DNA of 64,000 nucleotides from Lycium barbarum. Its lineage: Eukaryota > Streptophyta > Magnoliopsida > Solanales > Solanaceae. The position numbers and the translations under genes are program-made. The DNA is taken from NCBI RefSeq assembly GCF_019175385.1, contig NC_083339.1, positions 28,611,637 through 28,675,636 of the forward strand, read 5' to 3'. Under the pieces are notes generated by a model, which worked only from the letters and a program-made list of their open reading frames with translations, did not search any database and had not been told where the DNA came from. Numbering within the stretch: position 1 is the first letter of the stretch; each line of letters begins with the position of its first letter. Shown here piece by piece: positions 23,776 through 34,606 of the stretch.

Positions 23776-23897
23776 ACCGCTGCAGCGGGTCTGTCACCGG
23801 TGAAGCAGCTCCTTCCATTTACTCCTCGACCGCCTCTGCGGCCCAACCACCACCGAAAGGGGACCGCTGTAGCGGTTTGAGAGACCGCTGAAGCGGT
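23776..23897. repeat. cluster of ACCGCTNNAGCGGT palindromes (cluster 1)
   Basis: Perfect or near-perfect copies lie at 23776-23789 (last base G), 23863-23876 and 23884-23897. Each has 6-bp inverted arms around 2 bases. A looser copy (accggtgaagcagct) lies between them. Confidence 0.85.
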
Positions 23898-24099
23898 ACT
23901 ACCAGATTCAGAGGCCTGAACCCTTCCCCTGTTTTCAGACTGATTCCTTTGTTTGAGTCAATTAACAGACTAGATAAAAAGCAGCAACAAGTCAAAACAA
24001 CAGTTATGTCACAACAAGCCCGACAAGGGAAAGAATCATTCGAATGACTACTACGAAAATGATTACCATTACCAAAACAAAGGAACTAAGCACTCAACA

Positions 24100-25680
24100 T
24101 CACAAAACAATTATCCAACATGAGCCATGAACCAGGCTGGCCGAAAACCAAAAACAACATCCTCCAAACAAGGGAAACAAAACAAACCAAAGAAAAAGGA
24201 AAGATTGTTTGAAACTGCAGAACCCAACATGGACAACCATATCATCACCAAAAAAGGAAAGAGGGAGAGGGTCTCTAATCAACAATCTTGCTCATGGCGT
24301 CATTATCGTCAGAGCTGCCGACTGCCTCCACCTGCCCAGCTTCACCACTGGCCTCACGGGCATCTCCAGGAAGGAATACCTGTCAGAGTCATCCTCGTCG
24401 CCTATGGAAATCGGCACGCCAGAGCGTATTGTGTCCCATATGGCCTTGGTTCCTCTCCAGTTATAGATGAACACTTTATCCCTGGATCTAATCCTGGCAA
24501 CCTCAGCATCAAAGTCCTCCCAAAGTTTTCTGTGGTCTGTGGCCAAGGTAGAATAGATTGTCTGCATGAAGGCAAGCGACTCTCCCATAGTCTTCTGGGT
24601 ATTGAAATAACCCGTCATCTAATCCCTAGTAACAAAAGCGGCAGCATCACCCGATGAACTGGAACCATCATCTGGCATGGGCATCACCTGGAAGATGGCC
24701 TCCATCTTATCAAAACATGTCTCTATGCGCTCGAAGGGACCCTGAAGGCGAGAGGCCCCAGACCCAGTCCCAGTCCCCTGACCACCCTCAGCACCGGTCT
24801 CGTCATCAGTCCCAGCCCCACTACCTCCCTCTCGGGCATCACTAACCTTCCTTCTCTTCCTACTCTCCCTGCTAACCACGGCAGTACCCTAACTCTTCAC
24901 CAGAAGTGGGTGAAATAAATTATCACTGGGCACCCACTCATCTGTCGCATTTTATCTTGGCACCTTAAACCTCTTGCAAAGCGAGTTGATCAAGGACGGA
25001 AACATCAAACTTGCACCTCCGTCCCTCAGGATGTCCTTCCACTCCACAACCACCTAAGAGCCGACATTAACTGGTATGTCCGCAAGGATATAGGCAACAA
25101 CCAAAGCACGAGGGAAAGTCACATCCCAGACATTCTTTGATGGTCGCACTCTACGAGTGATAATATTTAACCACCGCTTTGTCTCCGAAGTAAAATAATC
25201 ACTAGAGATCGCACCTGCCATCGGCCCAAATGGCATACCTCATCTCACTCTCATGAACCAACACCGAAGCCAACCACCTCGAATCCTGCTCCGCCGCCTT
25301 GGCTGCAAAAGGATCCTCCAGATGATTGTCAAGTTTGTACACCCTGTACATGGCCTTGGGCCCCACCTTCACCCTAGTACCTCGAATAACAATCTCTGGG
25401 CTAGGAGAATCTAAGTCCACTGTAGGCAACATAGCGTAGAATTCCCTCACCCAGTTTTGGTTGCAACGACCGGGGTCCTCGACCAAACGGTCCCACTTGA
25501 TTCGATTTAATTGGGCAAGAAAGTTTAAGGCCCGTCTTTCCACGTTGGTCATGTCGAAGCCTCGCTCTAACAAAAAGGACATGGGCAACTGCTGCAAGTA
25601 CAACTAGTAGTTATGGGGTGTAGGAAATTTCTCGTAAGCGAGAACCTCCTCCTCACTTTGAACTTGTTAAATTCCTTCTG
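24100..25680 (-). pseudogene. antisense remnant of a 'putative plant transposon protein' domain gene
   Basis: Read on the minus strand, opposite to the LTR element's own sense. Ordered segments: MSFLLERGFDMTNVERRALN, WVREFYAMLPTV and IVIRGTRVKVGPKAMYRVY (about 25570-25350), TSETKRWLNIITRRVRP then FPRALVVAYILADIPVNVG (about 25200-25055), and SLMFPSLINSLCKRFKVP (about 25010-24960). A Gly/Ser/Thr-rich acidic linker (about 24850-24780) and a helical C-terminal part follow to 24292. This pattern fits the plant domain I recall as Pfam PF20167, which is carried by many plant repeats. Stops at about 25613, 25056, 24954, 24894, 24621 and 24294 and a frameshift near 25220 disable it. Function unknown. 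Confidence 0.72.
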
Positions 25681-25827
25681 GATTCTATGTCATTTTACCT
25701 GCAAGGGATTTAGGAAGGAGTTGGATTCACATCATAGCAATTATGTATCAATCTAGAAGGGAACAACTTGAAACGAATGAAAATTTTCCCCTAGTCACAG
25801 AATCTACCAGTTGCAGAAACTGCAGTT

Positions 25828-25968
25828 ACCGCTGCAGCGATCTGCAGACTGCTTTAGCGGTGCCGTTGTTATAGTAAGCAGGCCGCTAAAATGGCTGTCT
25901 ACAAATCCCCAATGACCGCTAAAGCGGTAAGACGACCGCTTCAGCGGTAATCCAACCGCCGAAGCGGT
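25828..25968. repeat. cluster of ACCGCTNNAGCGGT palindromes (cluster 2)
   Basis: Copies at 25915-25928 and 25935-25948 are perfect, at exactly 20-bp spacing. The copy at 25955-25968 keeps the spacing but has one arm mismatch (ACCGCC). Degenerate copies lie at 25828-25840 and 25848-25861. Confidence 0.88.
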
Positions 25969-26694
25969 ATCATTGTCCCCAACAGATCCATCGCGAAATT
26001 CAGTTTCCAACCCCAAATTTTGACCCTAACACCGTCTGCCAACATGTATCTAACCAAAAATCAAGGTGCATGAAGTTTAAGCCTATTAAGGGACTGTTCT
26101 AACAACAAACCAACATATATTTTGGGATTATCTGAATAAAATCTTGAGTAAAATTTCATTACTATGTTTGAGTTTTTTGGTCCAAATTTTTCATCAACTA
26201 TGCAGTACTGGATGTTTAGACAATCCTAATGCTAAATTCGTTGTAAAATTCAGCCTATCAACACCCCATGAACCCATCAACCAAAAACCCAAAAACCCCA
26301 ACTTTGACGGTTAATAAACCCATTAATCAAGGCATAAGGACATACAAATCATGCTTACCTATTCTAATACAAGTAGAGGGGAGAAATTTCTTACCTTGAA
26401 GGCTGAAAAATTGAGTATGGTTGGAGATGATTGTGAATGGCCTTGGAAACCCTCTTTTCCTTCCTCTTGGGGAACAATTTTTTGAAGTTGAAGTTTAGAT
26501 TAAAGTGTAAGTGGAATATGTGGGTATTTGAGGGGATTTTATAGGGTTGGAGGGGAGTTAAAAGGTTGTGTTGGATTAGGAGGTGGGGAAGTAGTTGTAT
26601 GTGAAGGGAGGAGTATTTGTAGGAATGGGAAAAGGTGAAGGGAAGAGGCTTATATTTTTTTCTTGTTTCTATAAGCCGCTCCACCGGCAGGATT

Positions 26695-26742
26695 ACCGCC
26701 GAAGTGGTACCGCTGAAGCAGCAGCCTTACCGCTGAAGCGGT
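26695..26742. repeat. cluster of ACCGCTNNAGCGGT palindromes (cluster 3)
   Basis: Copies at 26695-26708 (two mismatches), 26709-26720 (partial) and 26729-26742 (perfect). Confidence 0.82.
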
Positions 26743-26867
26743 AAACAGTAGCAAAGTCCGACCAGCTTACTGATACGACCTGCGATTAAGTCTTACCCAT
26801 GTATTTTCTCATGGACCTATGTGTAAAACTTATCCAAGCTTACTCGGGTCATTAACCTCGATATGCC

Positions 26868-26908
26868 CTTGCTGTTCGGGGACGAACGGTTGTTTAATTA
26901 GTATCTGA
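26868..26908 (+). promoter_or_regulatory. 3' end of the LARD internal region (plus-strand priming region)
   Basis: From TTCGGGGACGAACGG to GTATCTGA, this segment matches the corresponding end of the minus-strand gypsy element (complement of 40075-40112) with only about four differences and no length change. No classic long purine run is present, so both elements share an unusual 3' end. Confidence 0.7.
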
Positions 26909-29900
26909 TGTAACGACCCATTCCGTCGTTACGGTGACTTTCGAAATATTCGTGACACCGGCTCCCGAAGACATGCTTCAGCCTTCTCTTGCAACTTAGG
27001 GAGTATCAACTTGATCGTAAAATCATATGAGTTGCGCATAAAGAATTAGATTGCGCATAAAATCATATCAACTTCAGCGTCTTTCAAGTCGCCCCAGTAG
27101 TGCCGCAGTAGCAGCTACGCAGAGAATCCCATTCGACTGCCCTAGCGTCACCTTTGATGCCGAAGCAGTGACGAGACTGCCCCAGCGGTCACGAGTAGTG
27201 AATCGACCTATTTAAGTGACATTTCGGAAATTGGCTTCATTTCTCAAAACCCTAAAGGGTCCAGCCGTCTTTAAAGTCATTGTGGAGCAAAAAATGATAC
27301 TTCCTTGGGAAAGATTATCCCCCTAACCTCTTCCATCCATTCTCCTAACATTGATTCTCATTAAGGATCTTTGTCTAGAACCACAAATGGGTAGCTCAAA
27401 TCTCTTAAATTTCAAAATAATAAACCCTTGTCCTTGTTGATGTAAAAGCCCTTGGAATATTTTCCTATGCTCATCATCCTAACATGATTCCCAAGCTAAT
27501 CCATCACCTATTCCATTAAAAGACATATGGGTCTCTATTTTAGATCTTGGAAATGGGTTTCTTGAAATAAGACTAAGTTGACAATTTGACCAAACTAGTA
27601 ATTTAATTAGGGTCATGGATGTCCTAACTGAAGGTTGATTGATCAACTAGCGTTATGATAGAGAATTTTTAGGTAGGATAAAAATTCCATATCTACCTTA
27701 GCAATTTCGAAGTCCTTGGAAAGGACCCTAATGGTGCATTCAACTCTTGGTTCTCTTGGTTGTCTCCAATATTTTCATATGGTTTACGCGGTGGTGATTA
27801 ATTAAGGCATCATTGGATGTTCATGGCACCCGCTCGGCCTCGAGGTAGGTTACGACTTTCTTTCGGTAGACTCCGATTAGTTTTCCGTATTGTTGTGTAG
27901 AAGAAACGGAGAATGCATGTATAGGAATTTGGAGATATGGGATGGAATCTTAGGATGGTATTGTTATGTGTGACATGTTTGTTAGGGCTCGTGGCCTGTA
28001 GACTCCTTAGGTATTGATGTGACCTTGTTGATTATCGGTGGATTTATGTGACTTGGGAGTAGCGAACGAAATCTAGTTATGCCTATCGATGATATTACTG
28101 TAGCGAATCTAAGCGCTAGCTGATGCCCTAATTAAATGGTAACGAGTGACTAGAATGTAGGGTGAGATTCTTATCCTAAATAAATTGTCTTATTAGGAAA
28201 ATGGTAATACCGTATGTTAAATGATTGACTTGATGTGTGTTGGGACTAGCCGCCCGTTATATGTGTTGATTGTTTAATTGTGTTGGCTTGATGCTACGTG
28301 TAGCTGATAGATAGCGAATGCCACTTGTTGTCCTTATTCGGATAGGATTGACATACCCGTTGTTGGTATGTGTACTATGATACATTATTTGCGTGCCCAC
28401 TATTGGTACTTGAGTTATTGATATATATATTGGCGTACCCACTGTTGGTGCTTGAGTTATTAATATATGTTGGCATACCCACTGTTGGTATTGTGATGTA
28501 ATATATATTGTTGGCGTACCCTGCTGATGTACTTGTGATTTGAGCTTACTGTTAATAATTGACATATGCATTGCACCCATTCTCTCATATTATCATGCAA
28601 GGCCGATATTCGATGATGATCCGATATCGTTGATTGAGTGAAACTGATATTGGATAGACTCTTTTACTTGATTGATTGTGAAAAAGACCCATGTCCGAAT
28701 ATCCATTCCGAAATCGTTGTTTATATGAAACTGATACTTGATAAAATCTTTTACTTGAGTGATTATGAGGAGGCCGATGTCCGAGGTTCAATTCCGGAAT
28801 TGTTTATTTATGAAACTGATATTTGACAACTCTTTTGACTGATTGTGAGGAGGCCCATGTTCGATGGTTATATTTGGGCATTGTTATTGCATGGCCGATT
28901 CCGATGTTATCCCGGAATCGATTGTAGTGCATGGGCTCCGCTGGTCCCCCAGAGTGGTGTCGGTGGGACTCCCCCTGTGAGCAATTATTCGGGGTCCCGT
29001 CTGTCTATTTGGTATAGATCCGGGACGGGTGACACTCAGACTTTACGAGTCACACTGGGCTCTGCTGCCGAGATGTCGATATTTCCGTCTGGAGTACATG
29101 TGTACATCTCATTTCCATAGCATGGCATGGCATCACATTCATACCATTATTGCATTGCATTATGACTTAATGGAGATGTCGTGATGACTATATTGTAATG
29201 ATTGTGTTACTGATTCTATTGTGTTAATTGTTCCAGTATTAGATATACTTAGACTTATCATATGGGGTTTAGATGCAATACGTAGGTAATGATAAACAAT
29301 TGGACTCGAATCTTGTGACTTATATTACCCATTTGTGCCTATTAAACAAACCTAAAACTAGTAATGTATCATGTTAAGTGAGGTTGGACATGAAGGTGTC
29401 GTAACAATGAGTTCATTCCTAAAACACGGATGAGAGACCTGAGAATCGTAAAGATGTTGTGAATCTGTATATATGTTTAGCCGACTTATAATTTGTGATA
29501 GATTAGTTGTGACCTAAGTTAGATTGAAGTCGTGATCTATTGTTTGGGGATATGTGACTTTATTTAGTGATTATCATCATTATTCGTGAATTCTCTACCA
29601 ATATGTGCTACTAACCATCGTCGGCCTATGATACCTACTCAGTACGTGTGGTTGTACTAATACTACACTTGCTACACCCTTTTGGGGTGTAGATTATTTC
29701 AGGTGATTGATTGAAGTATATGCGGAAGTAATGTGGTGCTTATCTGGAAGGCCTCCTCCCATTTCATTTCGGGATTGGAGGTTGAGTATGATTGCACTTT
29801 GAAATTTACTTAGTTGCTCTTGTATTAGTCTAGACTAGGTCATGGGAAATTGTATCGAGTCTGTAAAACTGTATTGTCAAATTATGTAACATTCAAGTTT

Positions 29901-30049
29901 GTATTTATAAATGAAATTTGGCTGTTTTTCTTAATTTCCAAATGCTTATGAAAGGAAAGTTATGTGATTAAAGCACTGTATAAACGAGAGGGTTCGCTTA
30001 CCAAGGTGGGAAGGTAGGTGCCCGTACGAGCCCAAAATGGGTCGTGACA
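26909..30049 (+). repeat. right LTR of the LARD-like element (3141 bp)
   Basis: Starts TGTAACGACCC and ends GGGTCGTGACA. It matches the left LTR with scattered substitutions and small indels, but carries only one copy of the 798-bp block. Short reading frames at 28257-28826 lie in the internal tandem repeats and are not genes. Confidence 0.9.
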
Positions 30050-32336
30050 ATGTAAAAATATAAAAATATAAAAAGAAAAGGTGATTTAAGGATTTGACAA
30101 GGGTTTTGTTGCTTTGAGTGTTGAATCAATCCCATTCTGATCTTTAGGTTGCCACAACAAAGATTAAATTCTTATTTCAATCTTTGTTTTCATTTAAAAC
30201 TATGATTATCTATTGTTTGTGATACTTGTTAGCTAGAAAAATGGTAACATAATAGTTTGATTCTGCTTTTATGATTATGTGAGCATTATATGTCCTTTGT
30301 TGTGGTTTGAAATTGAAAAATGAGTTAGGAAGCTTAAACAAACAATGTTAAGTATTCTTGAGTTTGTTAGGTTAATAAAAATGAAGAAAATGATAGTTTA
30401 AGTCAGGATACTTGACACTAAGTTAGTAAAGTTGATGTTTTTAATCTAAGTTGGCTACTTTTGATAAGATCTTGTTAAGTAACATTATGTAGTTGGAAAT
30501 TTTCTTCAGTATATAACATTACCTTCCTGATCCTCTTTGATATTTTAATATTGCAATTTAGATTGGGAAACTTTTTGGATGGTTTGAAAGGAAATATGAT
30601 CAAGTGAAAACACCTTTAAGTCCAAAAATGTCCCTTTTGAGCCTCTTTAGTCTCAAGTGTTGAAAAAGACTTCTTTCCTCCATTATTAAGTGATTGTTTA
30701 CTTGTTTCAATAGCTGATTCGTTTTAGAACTATGTGACTGTTTCTAAGAATGTTAAGATTGTTGAAGAAAGTAAGTGTTTTTTTTTAAATGGATCCTGGA
30801 GTCTTGTTTTAAAGCTTAACTGAAAATGGATCCTGGAGTCTTGTTTTAAAGCTTAACTGAAATTTGTGAAAACTTGAATATCCTGTGTGAGTTCGAGTTT
30901 GAAAAAATAGGATTTGCATATCATCTTTTGACTTTAAAACTGCTAAAACTTGATACTCAATGTAGTTAAGAGTCTTTAAACTTGATTTGTGATTTATTTA
31001 GCTTCTAGTTTTAGTAAAAATGATTTTAAAGAGGCTTAAGTTTTTTCTAGGATATAGTTCATAGATTTAAAGTTTTAAAATTGTCTAAGTAAAGATTATA
31101 GTTTAAAATGAGAACTTGGATGTTTTATTAGCTTTTAACTTTGTCAAAATAGTTCAAATAAAAGTGCAAGTTAATCATGTGTGTGGTTCATGATGTTTTT
31201 GACATCCTGAAATTGACTAAGGGTTGCTAAGTCTAAAATTTGAAATCTGTTTGCTGAATTTGGGTTTAGTAAGTCCGTACAATCTTGTATTGTTTCTTGT
31301 TTGAAATTTTTGAAAAGTTCAATAATAAAATAGGCCAGAAATGCCCTTCATTTTAACATTTGCTTTGTTTGGAACCATTCATGTCATAAAGATATTAAAA
31401 AATGACGTGTGTTTTCAGAAAATGAACATAAGAAGTTTGCATTAGTGTCAGTTTGATGAATGTAGTCCGTGATTTGTAAAAGTTGTTTTTCCTCATTTGT
31501 GTGTCCTAAGTGCGCAAAACTGTTTGTTTTATAGCTTAAGTTCTTTTAAACCAACTTAGCTTAATTAAAGATTTTAGAACTCTTAGTTTTCTAGAAGTTG
31601 GAATACTAAGATGTCCTTGAATTAAGCTAAAGCACGATCTTTACTAGTTCAGTTTGCCTTTCCTTTATTTTGAAATGAATCTCAAGGTGCATTTTGTCTA
31701 AATCCTGCCTTGGTGCATTGTTTAAACTATGATTGATCTCTATTTTCCATTTGATGATCCTAGACTGAGTGTCATATACCCTCTATGAATCCTTATTAGA
31801 TTCTCTTAAACTATAGTATTCCCTGTTTGAAACTGCCTTTGTTGTATGACTTGCAATGTGAGAAATTTAACTTAAAACCATTCCAAGGCTAGGCCATGTC
31901 CCTTATTAGCCTTATTAAGACACGGTTTGATCTCTTGAAATCAACCCAGCTTGAAATACCTCTTTGTATGATAGTATTTATAACTTGTACGCTGTTTAGA
32001 ATAATATTACTATTTTGGAAGAAAAATTGAACGTTTTTAATAACTGGAATCTTTAAGATTAAGATTTTAAGAACAAAGAACCTATTTGGACTCAAAACCA
32101 ATGGACTCTGGTTGATAATTTTGCTATAGTTTGCATTTTTTGCTCATTTTTTCCAAATCTGAGAAGTACAAAGTTAAGTAAAACTGTTTCTTGTGTAAAA
32201 TTGCTTTGTGATTCCTGCTAAGTGATTAAAGTACACATTGAACCTAGTATTAGCTATTTGTACTTAAACTTGTGGATTCTACCTAGCATGGATGGCATAA
32301 GCATTGGGACGCATATTGGAGCAGAAAATATTAATT
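30050..32336 (+). repeat. 3' LTR of the Tat element, segment 2
   Basis: Continuation of the LTR after the nested insertion. AT-rich, T-rich on the plus strand, with no protein domain. It includes a 37-bp tandem duplication at 30789-30862. It ends at the 9-bp target duplication atattaatt (32328-32336). Confidence 0.75.
30789..30862 (+). repeat. 37-bp tandem duplication
   Basis: atggatcctggagtcttg begins at 30789 and again at 30826. The two 37-bp units are identical. Confidence 0.92.
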
Positions 32337-32599
32337 GGGCATTTTACATAAATAGCAAATATTTGGGGTTTAATCAAGCTGCATAGCTAATGTTTCAATA
32401 TTTACGTTCTGTAGCAAATCAGTCCAGCTACCACATGTGTATTCAATTTTCTTTTTTAGCTGTACTCATGAATACAATAATTTTTTTCCACTGTATTCAT
32501 AAAATAACAATCTGTATTCATAAATAGACTTGTTGTATTCATGAATACAATGAGTAAAAACTGAATACATATACACCAATAATTACACAAATACATCAT

Positions 32600-32925
32600 A
32601 TTTTTCGGTATGTATACAACAGATACAGACGAAAAATACAATATAAACATTCATACACCAAAATATTAACAAATATGTCATATTTTCTGGTATGTATACA
32701 ACAAATACAGGCGAAAAATACTGTATACAACATAGATACACCAAAAAATTAACAAAAACGGCATATTTTTCGGTATGTGTACAACAAATACAAACGAAAA
32801 TATTGTATACACGGTAAATATACAACAAATAGAGTGAAAATCTAGACTTTTTCTAGATTTGACCGGAAAATATTTTCCGGTATGTATACAACAAATTCAA
32901 GCGAAAAATATTGTATACACGGTAA
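32600..32925 (+). repeat. four subterminal repeats in the MULE-like element
   Basis: Each unit runs roughly tttttcggtatgtatacaac, then aaatac..gcgaaaaata and tgtataca. Spacing is about 75-105 bp. Subterminal repeats of this kind can be transposase-binding sites (inference). Confidence 0.75.
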
Positions 32926-32933
32926 CTTAACTT

Positions 32934-33260
32934 AAAATTGTAAGTATATGTATCAGGTGGAGAATCTTTTGAAGAAAGTTCTTTTACCAGTTCAATGGCT
33001 TGTTCTTCGCGGTTCGAAGAGCAAAGGGTCCTCACAGCAATATCTGTTGAGACTTTATTTGGAGGGAAACCATTGTTAGACATAAGATTAAGAACTTGAT
33101 GAACAGGGGTTAAAGAAAGGTCAATTGATTAATGACAAAGTTGCATAATCATTAAGGCGCAGGCACTGGGTTAGCAATGTTGCTTCTTCAACTAGGATGA
33201 AAATTGAAAATTAGACTCGACATGGTGGAATGAATCCATAGCCACTGCCACCATTCTCTC
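32934..33260 (-). pseudogene. captured 5' fragment of a pentatricopeptide repeat (PPR) gene
   Basis: On the minus strand, LSLTPVHQVLNLM leads into SNNGFPPNKVSTDIAVRTLC (from 33083), EEQAIELVKELSSK and PPDTYTYNF. This has the PPR helix pattern (V..LC..GR..EA..L...L, then PPDTYTYN). The match ends abruptly at about 32934, where the transposon's own repeat resumes. The upstream part (to about 33260, possible start MVAVAMDS) has stops at about 33195, 33174 and 33129. PPR proteins bind organelle RNA; this piece, little more than one and a half repeats, cannot. It looks like genomic DNA picked up by the element. Confidence 0.75.
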
Positions 33261-33617
33261 TCTGTCGTCAAATCAGATTTTTTTAGGATCTGAGTATATT
33301 TTCTCAGATCTAAGCACATTTTATTTTTTGTATCTCAGATCTGGAAAAAGGGAAGGGGCTGGCAGTGACGGTGGTGAAGGGGCACGGCAATCGCTGGAGC
33401 ACCGGCGGCGGAGCAGTGGGGAGAAGAGGGGGGGAGAGAGATGGGAGGGATGGGTTGGGAGTGAATAGTGTCATGAGTATTCTATATTGTGTGTGTGTAT
33501 ATATAGTTACTAAATGTTATTAATACACAAATGTTTGCTATGAGAAGTAATTAAGTTAAACTATAGCTACTAAATGTTAATATTCACTATATGTTTGTTA
33601 TGTCATGTAGTTATTCC

Positions 33618-34606
33618 ATATTAATTTGTGCATCTTTCTGTTGGGCTTGGTCGGCCCAACTCCTTACTCTATTCAGTTTTGTATTTTAATTCATTTTGTG
33701 TATGATTTATTGGAACCTTTGAGATTATCACATATTTAGAGTCGCAAAAACTATTTTTAAACCTCTAAAAAAAGATTTTTGGAAAATTCTTGTGAAAAAC
33801 GGCTTTTTGGTCTAATTATACTTGGATAAAATTGACACATCTTTAAATTTGAAAATAATGACTTTATGGGATAAAAATTTGACAAACTTAACTAATCTTT
33901 AAACAAAAATGATCATGGACACATGCACTATTGGACCATTTGGACAAGATGCGGACTTCGACATTTTTGACTAACTTAGGCTAAAAATAACCAAAAAATC
34001 TAAAATATGGGATATGATTAAAATATGGATAATAATAGTATGCCAAAAAGGATTTTCTAAAAAAAACTAACTTAACTAAAAATCTTTTTTAAAACTCGGG
34101 TGGGCTTACATAGTGTTCTAGTCCGAAACCCAAAACGCCCAATTTTAGGCAAAACTTTACCACTTTTATTTCTTGAAAATGTTGTATTTTGCATAAATGA
34201 CTAACCTGTTATTGCAGAAATCTAAAACAAAAGCAGTTTTATCAAAAACAATTTATATTCACAAGGCATATTATTAGAACCCATAGGTCAACCGTATTAT
34301 ACGGATCCTTAATACCGGGGTGCCTAACATCTTCCCCGGGGGATTACCAGAACCCTTACCTATACTTTGGCTTAGATTGGTTTCTTTTAAGATTTAACCA
34401 TTTTAAATGAACCCTTACGAACAGGTTTTCCTAACCTACCTATAAGTTAGGTGGCGACTCTAAAAAAATATCCATTTAGAGTACCATCCACGTAGAAGTA
34501 TATTTTTTCCTTTTCCCGATACAATTAAACATTTACTTTCCCGGGACACTTTCCTTTTTAAATGAGGCAAGTGCAAATCCGAATAAGAAAAAATAGAACC
34601 GCTACA
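33618..34606 (+). repeat. 3' LTR of the Tat element, segment 3 (end)
   Basis: Starts with the right copy of the MULE target duplication. From about 33835 it is homologous to the 5' LTR fragment at 5584-6400. It ends GCTACA at 34606, the same end as the 5' LTR at 6400. Confidence 0.83.

Larger units (their letters stand above)
23416..26908 (+). other. internal region of the LARD-like element
   Basis: Holds the primer site, an antisense gene remnant, clusters of 14-bp palindromes of the type ACCGCTNNAGCGGT, and an end (about 26868-26908) nearly identical to that of the minus-strand gypsy element at 40 kb. A plus-strand open stretch at 24127-24657 is the shadow of the minus-strand gene and shows no domain. 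Confidence 0.75.
19439..30049 (+). mobile_element. non-autonomous LTR retrotransposon (LARD-like), inserted in the Tat 3' LTR
   Basis: The two LTRs (19439-23415 and 26909-30049) both open TGT(T/A)ACGACCCATTCCG and close CGTGACA. A primer site follows the left LTR. The internal region (about 3.5 kb) has no gag or pol. Flanks are atata (19434-19438) and atgta (30050-30054), a 5-bp TSD with one mismatch. The Tat LTR continues on the far side. The only recognisable gene remnant inside is antisense. Confidence 0.88.
32337..33617. mobile_element. Pack-MULE-like DNA transposon with 9-bp TSD
   Basis: Perfect 9-bp duplications atattaatt flank it (32328-32336 and 33618-33626); 9 bp is the Mutator signature. 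The ends form an imperfect inverted repeat: the left reads ...tacataaatagcaaatat, while the complement of the right reads ...tacatgacataacaaacatat. Next to the left end are four spaced copies of a block like ggtatgtatacaacaaatac (about 32608, 32690, 32772, 32880). No transposase is present. It carries a fragment of a PPR gene, so it is non-autonomous with captured host DNA. Confidence 0.8.
5584..34606 (+). mobile_element. giant Tat-clade (Ogre-like) Ty3/gypsy element, with nested insertions
   Basis: Parts are a 5' LTR fragment (to 6400), primer site (6403), leader, gag, protease, RT, gypsy RNase H, a second archaeal-type RNase H, integrase, a repeat-rich 3' UTR and a 3' LTR from 18127 to 34606. 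The end of the 3' LTR (about 33835-34606) is homologous to 5584-6400, which ties both ends together. Removing the 19439-30049 and 32337-33617 insertions leaves a 3' LTR of about 4.6 kb and an internal region of about 11.7 kb. These sizes fit Ogre/Tat elements. The extra RNase H upstream of integrase is the clade's hallmark (established knowledge). Confidence 0.88.

Noticed and set aside
24127..24657. 176-codon plus-strand frame in the LARD internal region
   Set aside because: No domain is visible; the opposite strand carries recognisable domain motifs over the same and neighbouring sequence.
32853..33083. Small PPR protein gene
   Set aside because: It holds little more than one PPR unit, upstream stops are present, and the 3' part of the frame is transposon repeat sequence.
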